Below are positions 51,033 to 60,244 of a DNA stretch of 64,000 bases, one piece after another; within the stretch, counting starts at the first letter, position 1; every line of letters starts with the position of its first letter. The notes below the pieces were generated by a model, which was not told the origin of the DNA, searched no databases, and saw only the letters and a program-made list of their open reading frames with translations. The DNA comes from Tyzzerella sp. An114 (lineage in GTDB: Bacteria; Bacillota; Clostridia; Lachnospirales; Anaerotignaceae), in the NCBI RefSeq assembly GCF_002161055.1, contig NZ_NFLT01000006.1, forward strand, positions 62,001 to 126,000. The letters are read 5' to 3'. The translations under genes were made by a program, and so were the position numbers.

Positions 51033-51785
51033 TTATTTTATTTCCAACTCAACAGGACAATGGTCACTTCCCATAATTTCAGTATGAATTTTAGCATCAA
51101 CAAGTCTATCTTTAAGACTTTCAGAAACAATAAAATAATCTATACGCCAACCGGCATTATTTTTTCTTGCATTAAATCTATAACTCCACCAAGAATAAAT
51201 ACCCTCTTTGTCAGGATAGAAATATCTAAATGTATCTATAAAACCACTATTAATTAAATTTGTAAATTTTTCTCTTTCCTCATCAGAAAAACCTGCATTT
51301 TTTCTGTTTGTTTTAGGATTTTTAAGGTCAATTTCATTATGTGCCACATTAAGGTCACCGCAGAGTATAACAGGCTTTTTCTCCTCAAGTTTTTTCATAT
51401 ATAAAAGTATATCGTCTTCCCATTTCATTCTATAATCAATTCTTGCAAGTTTATCTTGAGAATTAGGAACATAGGCTGTAATATGATAAAAGTCATCAAA
51501 CTCAAGAGTTATAAGTCGTCCTTCATGGTCATGTTCATCAATACCCATTCCATAAAAAACAGATAAAGGCTCTTTTTTAGTAAATACAGCAACACCAGAA
51601 TATCCTTTTTTATCTGCATAGTTCCAATAACCAAAATATCCTTCAGGCTTAAAATCAATCTGTCCTTCCTGAAGTTTAGTTTCCTGCACTGAAAAAATAT
51701 CAGCATCTATATTTTTGAAAAAGTCCTCAAAGCCTTTTCCAACGCAGGCTCTAAGACCATTTACATTCCAAGAAATCATTTTCAT
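51033..51785 (-). CDS. xth: Exodeoxyribonuclease III / AP endonuclease
   Basis: 250 residues. Cuts DNA at abasic sites and degrades 3' ends. Motifs: 'ISWNVNGLRA' , 'VQETKLQ' (metal-binding Glu), 'GDLNVAHNEIDL', 'WWSYR', 'WRIDYFIVS' and 'GSDHCPVELEI' (catalytic His). Length and order match ExoA of Firmicutes. Start follows AAGGAG. Monocistronic and divergent from the nitrilase-family gene. Confidence 0.96.
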   Translation of the reverse strand: MKMISWNVNGLRACVGKGFEDFFKNIDADIFSVQETKLQEGQIDFKPEGYFGYWNYADKKGYSGVAVFTKKEPLSVFYGMGIDEHDHEGRLITLEFDDFYHITAYVPNSQDKLARIDYRMKWEDDILLYMKKLEEKKPVILCGDLNVAHNEIDLKNPKTNRKNAGFSDEEREKFTNLINSGFIDTFRYFYPDKEGIYSWWSYRFNARKNNAGWRIDYFIVSESLKDRLVDAKIHTEIMGSDHCPVELEIK

Positions 51786-51891
51786 AAATACATTACTCCT
51801 TAAATAAATTATTATTTTTTTAATTTTAACAGAAAAGTATATATTAATCTACATAAAAAAAGTATACTTATTAATAAAGGAGTGTGATAAT

Positions 51892-52674
51892 ATGAAAATA
51901 TCTTTAGGACAAACAAATATAATATGGGAAGATAAAGACAAAAACATTGAAAAATGCAAAACAATGATTGAAAAGGCATCAAAAAATAATTGTGACATAA
52001 TAGTTTTTCCAGAAATGAGCCTTACAGGATTTACAATGAATACAGAAAAAATGTCTGAAAATTTTGAAAACTCCAAAACAATAAAATTTTTCTCTGAAAT
52101 GTCAAAAAAATATAATATATATATTGGCTTTGGTTTATCAATAAAAGAAAATGAAAAATCATTAAACAAGTTTATTGTATGTGATGACAAAGGCAATATA
52201 ATTTGTAATTACAGCAAAATACACCCTTTCTCCTTCGGAATGGAAAAAGACTATTATATGGGCGGAGATAGTGTTGAAAGTTTCTCATTAAAAGGAATAA
52301 AATGCTCACCTTTAATATGTTATGATTTAAGGTTTCCCGAAATTTTTCAAATATGTTCAAAAGAAAGCCTTATAATATTTGTAATAGCAAATTGGCCTTC
52401 AGAGAGGATAAACCACTGGGATTTATTATTAAAATCAAGAGCTATTGAAAATCAATGTTTTATAGTGGGAGTAAATAGAACAGGAAAGGACATTACATTA
52501 AATTATAACGGTCATTCTAGAATAATAAATCCTTTTGGTGAAAGTCTGACAGAATTAACAGAAGAAGAAAGCCTTATAATATATGATATAGAACCTAAAG
52601 AAGCTGTTGAATACAGAAAATCATTCAAATTAAAATTAGACCGCAGAGAAGATATATATAAAAAGTATTATTAA
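51892..52674 (+). CDS. Carbon-nitrogen hydrolase (nitrilase superfamily, omega-amidase-like)
   Basis: 260 residues. The catalytic triad of the superfamily is visible: Glu in 'FPEMSLTGF' (about 43), Lys in 'YSKIHPF' (about 111) and Cys in 'LICYDLRFPE' (about 144). The sequence is closest in pattern to Nit2/YafV omega-amidases, which convert 2-oxoglutaramate or 2-oxosuccinamate to the oxo-acid. Other small amides are possible. Cytoplasmic, no signal peptide. Start follows AAGGAGTG. Confidence 0.9.
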   Translation: MKISLGQTNIIWEDKDKNIEKCKTMIEKASKNNCDIIVFPEMSLTGFTMNTEKMSENFENSKTIKFFSEMSKKYNIYIGFGLSIKENEKSLNKFIVCDDKGNIICNYSKIHPFSFGMEKDYYMGGDSVESFSLKGIKCSPLICYDLRFPEIFQICSKESLIIFVIANWPSERINHWDLLLKSRAIENQCFIVGVNRTGKDITLNYNGHSRIINPFGESLTELTEEESLIIYDIEPKEAVEYRKSFKLKLDRREDIYKKYY

Positions 52675-52678
52675 AAAA

Positions 52679-52695
52679 GGGGGATTTTATCCCCC
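52679..52695. terminator. Bidirectional terminator
   Basis: GGGGGAT-TTT-ATCCCCC with an A run before and T/A-rich bases after, between convergent genes. Confidence 0.75.
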
Positions 52696-52701
52696 TTATA
52701 A

Positions 52702-54237
52702 TTAATTAACCCCTTTATTATATTTACCTGCAAATATAATCTGTCCTGATGTTTTTTCAAATATATAATATGTAAAAGGCTTATCAATATTAATTTCAAC
52801 AATATTTTCAGGCACATCTCTGTAATATGTAGCTTCTGTGAAAGAACTAGCAGTAGTTCCCTCCTCGTTCACATCAATAATATTATGTTGTGTCAAAGAA
52901 GATATATTAATACTTTCATCTGTCATATTTGAAAAATCTGCACTATCTGTAAATATAGTATTTACACCCATATTTTTCAAACTTTCCTCCAAATCAACAG
53001 TATTATCAATTCTAAATTTAGGCATTTTAAGTTTTACATATCTATCAGTTGAATTATTGTTTATATTTTTAATGTCATCCGCTGTAATATTATCAGTTGA
53101 TGTGACAATAACCATTTTATAATCACCTTTGTTTGCATCTTCAACATAATCAAGAACAACAGCCTCAACATTATTATCTTTATAATACTGTGAAGTTGTC
53201 AAAAGTTTATTCATAAACATAACATCTGATTTTGTTCCATCAGCATTATTAAAGACACCTTTTTCTGTTGAATTAACATCAAATTTTTCAGTCCAATCAA
53301 AATCAATATAAACTGTACTTGTAAAAGAAGTATCAAAATTTTCAAAATCTTTATCAAAACCAGATTTCAAAATAGTTCCATTAGTTTTCTCACTTAAAAT
53401 TTTATCAAAACTTTCAGGGCTATCAATAGTCAATACATTTCCATTATAATAATTTTCAATATTTTCTTTATACTCATTTTTTATATTTCTATTAAAAGCA
53501 CTGTTTAAAACAACGGAGTTAAAAACATTTATAGTTCCATATTTTGAATTACTCATTTTAAGTTGAAAATCATTATAATTTTTCATATACTCTCTAAAAT
53601 CAACAATATTATCCGAACCAACAGCTTTCAAAATTTCGTTTCTAGTTTCACCATTAGAGCCTTCCGCCATAAGTCCCATAACAGTCATAATTCCATAAGG
53701 TGAAACAACTTGATTTTCACTATTTGAAATACTATTTATAGTTTTAGCAAAGAATGTTGAATATTTATCTTTATAACTTGAAACAGTTTTTCCCACTGTT
53801 ATAGGTATATAATTTACACCATTTTCATTTTTAAACCCAACAGAATAATCAAGAGCCTCAAAAAAATCTCTCAAAGGAACGTAATATTTATTATTATAAT
53901 ATTCAATTTTTTTCAAATCTGTTTTAACATCTGTTTTGTTTGTATCTTTATTATAAATCTCAACTTTTCCCTCTGACTTATAATATTTTACTATTTCATT
54001 TTTATACTTATAATCAAATGATATAAAATTCTCATTATCAGTAACAACACAATTAATAATACTATTTAAGTCATAAGGATTAATATACAGACTGCCATTA
54101 ATATTAACTACTGAGTTTGTCACCTCATGGGTAAAAGGTGTAAAATTAATAGCATATCTAGCATCAGCTCCAAAAACTGAAACTGAAGATAATAAAATAG
54201 AAGTGGTCATAATAATACATAATAATAATTTTTTCAT
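52702..54237 (-). CDS. Secreted serpin with N-terminal stalk (copper-amine-oxidase-N-like) domain
   Basis: 511 residues. Signal peptide (1-23, ending 'SVFGA'), a stalk-type beta domain (about 30-150, 'YYVPLRDFFEALDYSVGF'), then a full serpin domain (about 158-511). Serpin features: 'NQVVSPYGIMTVMGLMAEGS', 'VYIDFDWTEKF', the reactive-loop hinge 'VNEEGTTASS' (about 458) and the end signature 'DKPFTYYIFEKTSGQIIFAGK'. The hinge keeps Gly at P15 and Thr at P14 as inhibitory serpins do, though Phe at P9 is unusual. The scissile bond lies near 'YYRDVP' but cannot be fixed. Likely inhibits host or competitor serine proteases outside the cell. Start follows AAGGGGGG. Confidence 0.93.
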   Translation of the reverse strand: MKKLLLCIIMTTSILLSSVSVFGADARYAINFTPFTHEVTNSVVNINGSLYINPYDLNSIINCVVTDNENFISFDYKYKNEIVKYYKSEGKVEIYNKDTNKTDVKTDLKKIEYYNNKYYVPLRDFFEALDYSVGFKNENGVNYIPITVGKTVSSYKDKYSTFFAKTINSISNSENQVVSPYGIMTVMGLMAEGSNGETRNEILKAVGSDNIVDFREYMKNYNDFQLKMSNSKYGTINVFNSVVLNSAFNRNIKNEYKENIENYYNGNVLTIDSPESFDKILSEKTNGTILKSGFDKDFENFDTSFTSTVYIDFDWTEKFDVNSTEKGVFNNADGTKSDVMFMNKLLTTSQYYKDNNVEAVVLDYVEDANKGDYKMVIVTSTDNITADDIKNINNNSTDRYVKLKMPKFRIDNTVDLEESLKNMGVNTIFTDSADFSNMTDESINISSLTQHNIIDVNEEGTTASSFTEATYYRDVPENIVEINIDKPFTYYIFEKTSGQIIFAGKYNKGVN

Positions 54238-54294
54238 AAAATCCCCCCTTATATTTTTTTAGACGTAAAAAAAATAGATTTTATTTCAAAAAAA

Positions 54295-54320
54295 GAGAAA
54301 CAATTAAAAAATTGTTTCTC
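54295..54320 (-). terminator. Terminator of the amino-acid ABC operon
   Basis: GAGAAACAATT-loop-AATTGTTTCTC followed by a T run on the minus strand. Confidence 0.88.
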
Positions 54321-54342
54321 CAAAAATTTATTTATTATCAAA

Positions 54343-55083
54343 TTAAAGAACTTTAGCAAGGAAAGCTTTAAGTCTATCACTCTTAGGATTTTCAAAAATC
54401 TCATCTGGAGTTCCTTCCTCAACAATCTTTCCATCAGCCATAAATATAACACGTGTTGCAACTTCTCTAGCAAATCCCATTTCATGAGTAACAACAGCCA
54501 TTGTCATATCATTTTTAGCAAGGTCTTTCATAACTTCAAGAACCTCTCCAACCATTTCAGGGTCAAGAGCACTAGTAGGCTCATCAAAAAGCATAACTTC
54601 AGGCTGCATACATAAAGCTCTTACAATAGCAATTCTCTGTTTCTGTCCACCAGAAAGCATTGAAGGATAAGAATCAGCTCTATCTTTAAGACCTACTTTA
54701 TCAAGAAGCTCCATAGCAAGTTTTTCTGCATCCTCTTTACTTTTTTTCTGAAGTTTCATAGGAGCAATAGTCATATTTCTAAGTATAGTGAGATGTGGGA
54801 AAAGATTAAAATGCTGGAAAACCATACCCATTCTCTGTCTATGCATATTTATGTCTGTTTTTTTATCTGTAATATCAACACCATCAAAAAGTATCTGTCC
54901 ACCTGTTGGAACTTCAAGAAGATTAAGACATCTCAAAAATGTTGATTTACCAGAACCAGAAGGTCCAATAATAACCACAACTTCACCTTTTTTAATAGTT
55001 GTTGTTATATCATTAAGAGCTTTAAAATCTCCAAAAGCCTTTTCAAGATTTTTTACATCTATTAAAACATTATCAGTGGTCAC
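54343..55083 (-). CDS. Polar amino-acid ABC transporter ATPase (GlnQ-like)
   Basis: 246 residues, typical of GlnQ/HisP. Walker A '[15 protein letters not shown]', Q-loop '[10 protein letters not shown]', signature '[15 protein letters not shown]', Walker B '[16 protein letters not shown]', H-loop 'VTHEMGFA'. GTG start at 55083 overlaps the permease stop by 11 bp, implying translational coupling. Last gene of the binding protein - permease - ATPase operon. Confidence 0.95.
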   Translation of the reverse strand: MTTDNVLIDVKNLEKAFGDFKALNDITTTIKKGEVVVIIGPSGSGKSTFLRCLNLLEVPTGGQILFDGVDITDKKTDINMHRQRMGMVFQHFNLFPHLTILRNMTIAPMKLQKKSKEDAEKLAMELLDKVGLKDRADSYPSMLSGGQKQRIAIVRALCMQPEVMLFDEPTSALDPEMVGEVLEVMKDLAKNDMTMAVVTHEMGFAREVATRVIFMADGKIVEEGTPDEIFENPKSDRLKAFLAKVL

Positions 55084-55792
55084 TGTTTCTCAATCTCCTT
55101 TCAAGTTTTCCTATTGCTGTTGACATAAGAAGTGTTATTACAAGATATATTGCAGCTACACCAAAAAGAGGGAAAAATGCGTCATAAGTTTGACTTCTTA
55201 TAATGTCTCCACCTTTTGTAAGGTCCTGAATAGCAATATAACCTGAAACAGCAGTTTCTTTTACAAGTACAATCATTTCATTTCCAAGGGCAGGAAGAAC
55301 ATTTTTAACTGCCTGAGGCATTATTATAAGAAGCATAGTTTGGAAATAGTTAAAACCAAGACTTCTTCCAGCTTCCATCTGTCCTTTATCTATTGACATT
55401 ATACCAGAACGGAAAATCTCTGCAACATAAGCACCAGAGTTTATACCAAAACAAAGTATACCGGCAAGAATTTTATTATTATAACTTGCAAAAACAATAA
55501 AGTTTATAATAAGGAGCTGAACAACAACAGGAGTTCCTCTAATTATAGTAAGATAAATACCAAATATAAAATTAAGTATTTTAAATTTGCCTGTCATCTG
55601 ATGAGTTGAACGAACAACAGCCACAATAAAACCTATAAGAATACCTATAAGAAGTGCAAAAACAGTTATCTTAAGAGTATTTACAAGACCATCTGCAAGG
55701 AACATCCATCTGTCTTTTGCAATAAAGTCATTATAAAATTTTGTTGAAACATTATCAAAAAAACCGCCTGCAAGAAGCATTGAGTTTAACAT
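55073..55792 (-). CDS. Polar amino-acid ABC transporter permease
   Basis: 239 residues, about five membrane helices, HisM/GlnP type. The EAA loop reads '[31 protein letters not shown]' (key parts 'EAGRSLGF' and 'IIMPQA'), and '[11 protein letters not shown]' is the usual preceding motif. Start follows AAGGGGGA. The substrate cannot be read from the permease. Confidence 0.94.
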   Translation of the reverse strand: MLNSMLLAGGFFDNVSTKFYNDFIAKDRWMFLADGLVNTLKITVFALLIGILIGFIVAVVRSTHQMTGKFKILNFIFGIYLTIIRGTPVVVQLLIINFIVFASYNNKILAGILCFGINSGAYVAEIFRSGIMSIDKGQMEAGRSLGFNYFQTMLLIIMPQAVKNVLPALGNEMIVLVKETAVSGYIAIQDLTKGGDIIRSQTYDAFFPLFGVAAIYLVITLLMSTAIGKLERRLRNSDH

Positions 55793-55832
55793 TTATATCC
55801 CCCTTTTTCAAATTATTTATAAAGCAAAAATA

Positions 55833-55853
55833 CACCCACCTTAAAGGTGGGTG
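55833..55853 (-). terminator. Intercistronic hairpin between binding protein and permease genes
   Basis: CACCCACC-TTTAA-GGTGGGTG followed by a short T-rich stretch. It probably stops part of the transcripts or protects the 5' message, giving more binding protein than membrane parts. Confidence 0.65.
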
Positions 55854-55874
55854 ATTATATTTATCTAAAAAATA

Positions 55875-56669
55875 TTACTCTGCAATGTATTTATCAATGA
55901 TTGACTGTATTGTTCCGTCTTCTTTAAGTTCTGTAAGAGCACCATTGATTTTTTCAACTAACTCTGTATTACCTTTTTTAACAGCGATAGCATAATCTTC
56001 TTCTGTGAAAGGCTCGTCAAGAACTTTAAGCTGGTCATTTCCCTCTGCAAGAGATTTTGCAACCTGGTCATCAATTACAACAGCATCAATTTTACCCTGA
56101 GCAACAGCCATTGCAGCTTCAAAACCTTTGTTGTATCTTTCAACGTTCTCTGTAACATCTCCAGCATACATATCACCAGTTGTTCCAAGCTGAACACCTA
56201 TTGTTTTTCCTGTAAGGTCATCAGCTGTTTTAATTTCTTCATTTGAAGCATTAACAATTATAGCCTGTGAAGCATGGCAATATGTGTCTGTGAAATCAAC
56301 ATTTGCAAGTCTGTCTTCTGTTACAGTCATACCAGCAGCACCAATATCAGCTTTGCCAGACTGAATAGCTGGAATAATTGAATCGAAAGCCATATCTTCA
56401 ATAGTAACTTCCATACCAAGTTTTTCTCCAACAGCTTTCATAATTTCAACGTCAATACCAACAATCTCCTGACCTTCATAATATTCATATGGAGGGAACT
56501 CAGCATTTGTAGCAACTACAAGAGTATCTTTTTCCTCTGTTGTTGTTCCTTCTGTATTAGCATTAGAACTTTCATCTGTTTTACTGTCTGAACTTCCACA
56601 TCCAGCAATTCCTAAAGCCATAACTGATATAACAGCCATAGCAGCAATTGATTTTAAATATTTTTTCAT
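55875..56669 (-). CDS. Amino-acid-binding lipoprotein of the ABC transporter
   Basis: 264 residues. Lipobox 'IAGC' (Cys about 24), an Asn/Thr/Glu-rich linker, then a bacterial extracellular solute-binding protein family 3 domain: 'ATNAEFPPYEYYEG', 'GIDVEIMKAVGEKLG', 'GAAGMTVTEDR' and 'DAVVIDDQVAKSL'. 'TEDR' binds the alpha-carboxylate of the ligand and 'VIDD' the amino group, so an L-amino acid is expected; basic or polar type is not decided. Start follows GGGAGG; consensus-like promoter upstream. Confidence 0.95.
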   Translation of the reverse strand: MKKYLKSIAAMAVISVMALGIAGCGSSDSKTDESSNANTEGTTTEEKDTLVVATNAEFPPYEYYEGQEIVGIDVEIMKAVGEKLGMEVTIEDMAFDSIIPAIQSGKADIGAAGMTVTEDRLANVDFTDTYCHASQAIIVNASNEEIKTADDLTGKTIGVQLGTTGDMYAGDVTENVERYNKGFEAAMAVAQGKIDAVVIDDQVAKSLAEGNDQLKVLDEPFTEEDYAIAVKKGNTELVEKINGALTELKEDGTIQSIIDKYIAE

Positions 56670-56734
56670 AAAATTTTTCCTCCCGTAAAATTAAGAAATA
56701 CACTCATAATTTTTTATTTCATTTATTAAAAGTT

Positions 56735-56763
56735 ATTATACAGTAATATGCATACCATTTCAA
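56735..56763 (-). promoter_or_regulatory. Promoter of the amino-acid ABC operon
   Basis: TTGAAA (56763-56758), 17 bp, TATAAT (56740-56735). Confidence 0.75.
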
Positions 56764-56895
56764 GTAAAAACCTTAAAACTGTGTACAAGTGTGAATATTT
56801 TTATTGTATAAGTGTATTTTATACAGATTTTATTTAATATCTTACAATTTTAAATGAAAATAAAATATAAAATCATATAAAATAAATAACATATT

Positions 56896-58503
56896 TTAAT
56901 GTTGTTCATCAAATTGAATATTTCTGTCAAAAAGTACAGAACCTCTCTTTATTGTTTTAATGACATTAATATTTTTTATATCTCTTTTATCAACTTTCAA
57001 AATGTTTTTATCAATAACAATGAAATCGGCATATTTACCTTTTTCAATACTTCCCTTTTTATCCTCCTCAAAGTATTGATAAGCAGCATTTATTGTAACA
57101 CCTTTTAAAGCATTATAAACATCTATTCTTTGACTTTCACCTAAAACTTCACCATTCTTTGTAATTCTATTTACAGCACACCATATTTCCTCTATAAAAT
57201 TAGGCATTATAACAGGTGTATCTGTATGCATTGTAAAAAGTATATTTTTATCTGTTGTTGATTTTATTGGACTTATATTTCTTGCTCTATCAATGCCAAA
57301 ATTCATTTTATGAATATCTCCCCAATAATACACATGAGAAACAAAATAGGAAGGTATAACATGAAGTTTTTTAACTTTTTCAAGCTGGTCTATACCTAAA
57401 AGCTGACCATGTATTAAAACAGGTCGTATATCTTTTTCGCCTTTATTTTCAACGGATTTTTCATAACAATCCAAAAATTGTTGACAAGCTCCATCACCAT
57501 TACTATGTCCCAATATTTGAATATTTTCCTCCACAGCTTTATCAAAAAACTCAACAACTTTATAATCATTGTAAACAGGATATCCCCTATAATCTCCACT
57601 ATCTTTATAAGGCTCTTTCATAAAAGCAGTCTTTCCCTGTGGAGAACCATCAAGAAATATTTTATATCCGCCCAATTTCAAATTATTTTTATATTTTTTA
57701 AGTATGTCATTATATTTTTCTGTTATATCAGAATTATTTTTCATATCTGCATACATAACAACATCAATATCAATCAAATTATCATTTGAAAGTTTATAAA
57801 GCAAATCAGCCTCACTGTAAGTTGCAAAACCTTCTTGAGCTGTAAGTATACCATTTTGAATATATATTTTTTCAGCCTCTTTAAATAGCTTTACTTTTTC
57901 ATCAAAATTTGGTTCAGGTATATTTTTTGAAACATTTATAAAGGCAGTCTCCTCCAAATATCCATTAGGCTCCTTTGAATTTTCAAATCTGCCTATAACT
58001 CCACCTTCCGGATTTTCACTGTTTTCATCTATTGAAAATATATTGAGAGCCATTGAATTTGCAACTCCCATATGACCTGATGTATGAGTAATTAAAACAG
58101 GATTTTCATTAAAAAAATCAAGAACAGTTTTATCAGGGTGTTTTTTCTCAATCAAAAAATTATTATCATAGCCAAAGCCTATAATCCATTCACCTTTTTT
58201 AATATTTCTTTTTAATTTAAAATCTTCAAGTATATTTTTTATATCATCAAAACAATTAGCTTTTGATAGATTACAAAGTCTAAGAGTATTTGCTAAAGAA
58301 GTAATATGACTGTGAGGGTCAATAAAAGCTGGACAAAGAGTTTTTCCACAAAGGTCAACCCATTCATCTTTATCATCACAAATTTTTTTAATTTCAGATA
58401 TTTCACCAACATACTCTATAATACCATTTTTTTCATAAACTCCTTCAGGGTATTCATTTTCACTTAAAGTTATTATATCTCCGTTATAATATATATGTCC
58501 CAA
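56896..58503 (-). CDS. YtcJ-like amidohydrolase
   Basis: 535 residues. Metal-dependent hydrolase of the amidohydrolase superfamily, amidohydrolase_3 branch. 'CPAFIDPHSHI' gives the first metal His pair, 'ILGHSNGD' and 'VLIHGQLLG' further ligands, and 'MHTDTPV' the last Asp. The C-terminal 'GSIEKGKYADFIVIDKNIL' is the usual beta-sandwich closure. Substrates of this branch are mostly unknown N-acyl or cyclic amides. TTG at 58503 is the likely start behind AAAGGAG; the in-frame GTG at 58512 overlaps the RBS. No terminator was seen after it. Confidence 0.9.
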   Translation of the reverse strand: MGHIYYNGDIITLSENEYPEGVYEKNGIIEYVGEISEIKKICDDKDEWVDLCGKTLCPAFIDPHSHITSLANTLRLCNLSKANCFDDIKNILEDFKLKRNIKKGEWIIGFGYDNNFLIEKKHPDKTVLDFFNENPVLITHTSGHMGVANSMALNIFSIDENSENPEGGVIGRFENSKEPNGYLEETAFINVSKNIPEPNFDEKVKLFKEAEKIYIQNGILTAQEGFATYSEADLLYKLSNDNLIDIDVVMYADMKNNSDITEKYNDILKKYKNNLKLGGYKIFLDGSPQGKTAFMKEPYKDSGDYRGYPVYNDYKVVEFFDKAVEENIQILGHSNGDGACQQFLDCYEKSVENKGEKDIRPVLIHGQLLGIDQLEKVKKLHVIPSYFVSHVYYWGDIHKMNFGIDRARNISPIKSTTDKNILFTMHTDTPVIMPNFIEEIWCAVNRITKNGEVLGESQRIDVYNALKGVTINAAYQYFEEDKKGSIEKGKYADFIVIDKNILKVDKRDIKNINVIKTIKRGSVLFDRNIQFDEQH

Positions 58504-58562
58504 AACGCTCACTCCTTTTTATCTTTATTTATTATGTGTAACTATATACGCATATAAACAAA

Positions 58563-58586
58563 AAAGGTACATATAAATGTACCTTT
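58563..58586 (-). terminator. Terminator of the ClC gene
   Basis: AAAGGTACAT-loop-ATGTACCTTT followed by a T run on the minus strand. Confidence 0.85.
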
Positions 58587-58593
58587 AAAAAAT

Positions 58594-59847
58594 TTAATTT
58601 ACTTTTTTGTCAATAAATTCAGGTTTTGTTTTGGAATACATTATTTTCTGTTCACTATAAAGACCATAATATCCAGATAACATATAACTTACACCACAGG
58701 CAAGGGCAAAAAATACAATTCCACTTCCTCCAAAAAGCTCTACACTAAGTATTATTGATGACATAGGACAGTTTGTAACACCACAAAATACAGCAGCAAG
58801 ACCTATTGCCGCAGCAAAAGATGGGTGAAGTCCCAAAATAGCACCAACAACACAGCCAAATGTTGAACCTACAAAAAAGGCTGGAACAATCTCTCCACCT
58901 CTAAATCCTGCACCAAGGGTAATAGCTGTAAATATTATTTTAAGTAAAAAAGCCTCCGGCTTAGCTTCACCAATCAAAGCTCTTTCAATAATATTCATTC
59001 CTGCACCATTATAATCATAACAACCAACAACCATAGTTAATCCAATAACTATAACTCCTCCTATAAAACCTCTCATAATACTGTCTGGTATATATTTTTT
59101 ATATAATCCTCCTGTCTCATGCATTACAACACAGAAAAAAATACTAAGTATACCACAAAGTATTGAAAGTATAATAACATTAGTAACAGCCATAATGCCA
59201 AAATCAGGCATAACAGAAATATCAAAAGATGTTGGAGGAATACCACAAAGCATAGCTATTTTTGTTCCCATTACAGCGGCAACCATACAAGGCACAATGG
59301 CAGAATAATGCATAACACCTACTGTTATAACTTCCATAGAGAATATAACAGATGTAACAGGAGTTCCAAAAAGAGCTGAAAAAGCTGCACTCATACCACA
59401 CATAGTCATTACACGCTCATCTTTTTCATCAAGTTTTAAAATTCTTCCCATTTTTGAAGCAAGGCTTCCTCCAAGCTGTAAAGCCGCTCCCTCTCTACCA
59501 GAAGAACCTCCCAAAAGATGAGTAACAGTTGTACTTATAAATATAAGTGGAGCAGTTTTAAGACGAAGTATATCATTATCTCTAACAGCAGACAAAACAA
59601 AATTTGTTCCTCTGTCTTTTTCCATTCCAGATACTTTATAAAGCCAAGCAATAAAAGCACCACCAAAAGGCAAAAGCCATATAAGCCATGGATTTTCAAT
59701 TCTAAATTCCGTTGCATGTTCAATAGCAAAATGAAAAAGAACACCTATAAATCCCACTATTATTCCAACAAATATTGATATTCCTGTCCACTTTAGAAAA
59801 GTATCAAAATTTTCAAGTGATTTTTCAACATATTTTCCTAATCGCAT
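58594..59847 (-). CDS. ClC-family chloride channel / antiporter
   Basis: 417 residues, about ten or more membrane helices. The gating Glu is in 'GGSSGREGAALQLGG' (about residue 118), 'AAFSALFGTPVTSVIFSME' follows, and 'GFRGGEIVPAFFVGSTFG' marks the second half. The canonical GSGIP anion-coordinating motif is replaced ('KDRGTNFVLSAVRDND' region), which places it in a less-studied bacterial branch; fluoride or other anions are possible. Fluoride riboswitch hallmarks were looked for upstream and not seen. Start at 59847 follows AAAGGGG; the frame to 59955 lacks an RBS. No adjacent partner gene. Confidence 0.9.
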   Translation of the reverse strand: MRLGKYVEKSLENFDTFLKWTGISIFVGIIVGFIGVLFHFAIEHATEFRIENPWLIWLLPFGGAFIAWLYKVSGMEKDRGTNFVLSAVRDNDILRLKTAPLIFISTTVTHLLGGSSGREGAALQLGGSLASKMGRILKLDEKDERVMTMCGMSAAFSALFGTPVTSVIFSMEVITVGVMHYSAIVPCMVAAVMGTKIAMLCGIPPTSFDISVMPDFGIMAVTNVIILSILCGILSIFFCVVMHETGGLYKKYIPDSIMRGFIGGVIVIGLTMVVGCYDYNGAGMNIIERALIGEAKPEAFLLKIIFTAITLGAGFRGGEIVPAFFVGSTFGCVVGAILGLHPSFAAAIGLAAVFCGVTNCPMSSIILSVELFGGSGIVFFALACGVSYMLSGYYGLYSEQKIMYSKTKPEFIDKKVN

Positions 59848-60116
59848 AAAAAAACCCCTTTTTAAATAATGCCTAAACCCCTTATTTTTTAGTATATCAT
59901 GTTTTAATAATAAAAACAAAAGTGAAAAAAATATCTTATTTTTAACAAATAGCATAATTAAAGACTATGTAATAAATATACAACACAAATTGTATGATTT
60001 CTGATACATACATTTGTTTTTTTACCAAAAACACTTACATTATTCAATTAAATACCATCATACTTTCCAAATATTTAAAAAACCTTGTTTTTCAAATAAA
60101 AAAACAGTTAAATCAG

Positions 60117-60145
60117 TTGACTTGAATAGTACATAAGTATATAAT
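60117..60145 (+). promoter_or_regulatory. Promoter of serC-serA
   Basis: TTGACT (60117-60122), 17 bp, TATAAT (60140-60145). Confidence 0.8.
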
Positions 60146-60176
60146 TTACAAATATATCTTAACAGTGTTATAAATA

Positions 60177-60210
60177 ATTCTGTAAACAGAATAACTATAT
60201 AGATATAGTT
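60177..60210 (+). promoter_or_regulatory. Two adjacent palindromes in the serC 5' leader
   Basis: ATTCTG-TAAA-CAGAAT (60177-60192) and AACTATAT-AG-ATATAGTT (60193-60210) lie end to end, 20-60 bp before the RBS and downstream of the predicted start of transcription. They may be protein-binding sites or RNA hairpins. Confidence 0.5.
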
Positions 60211-60244
60211 AAAAAAATAACAAAAAATCGGAGGTTAGTTGGAA

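Larger units (their letters stand above)
59848..60244. other. Divergent intergenic region between ClC and serC
   Basis: 397 bp with no ORF that has an RBS. It contains the serC promoter and two palindromes listed separately. The ClC side shows only A/T-rich sequence with no well-spaced promoter. Confidence 0.6.

Noticed and set aside
59848-60000. Fluoride riboswitch upstream of the ClC gene
   Set aside because: No sequence resembling the crcB motif core could be found in the upstream region.
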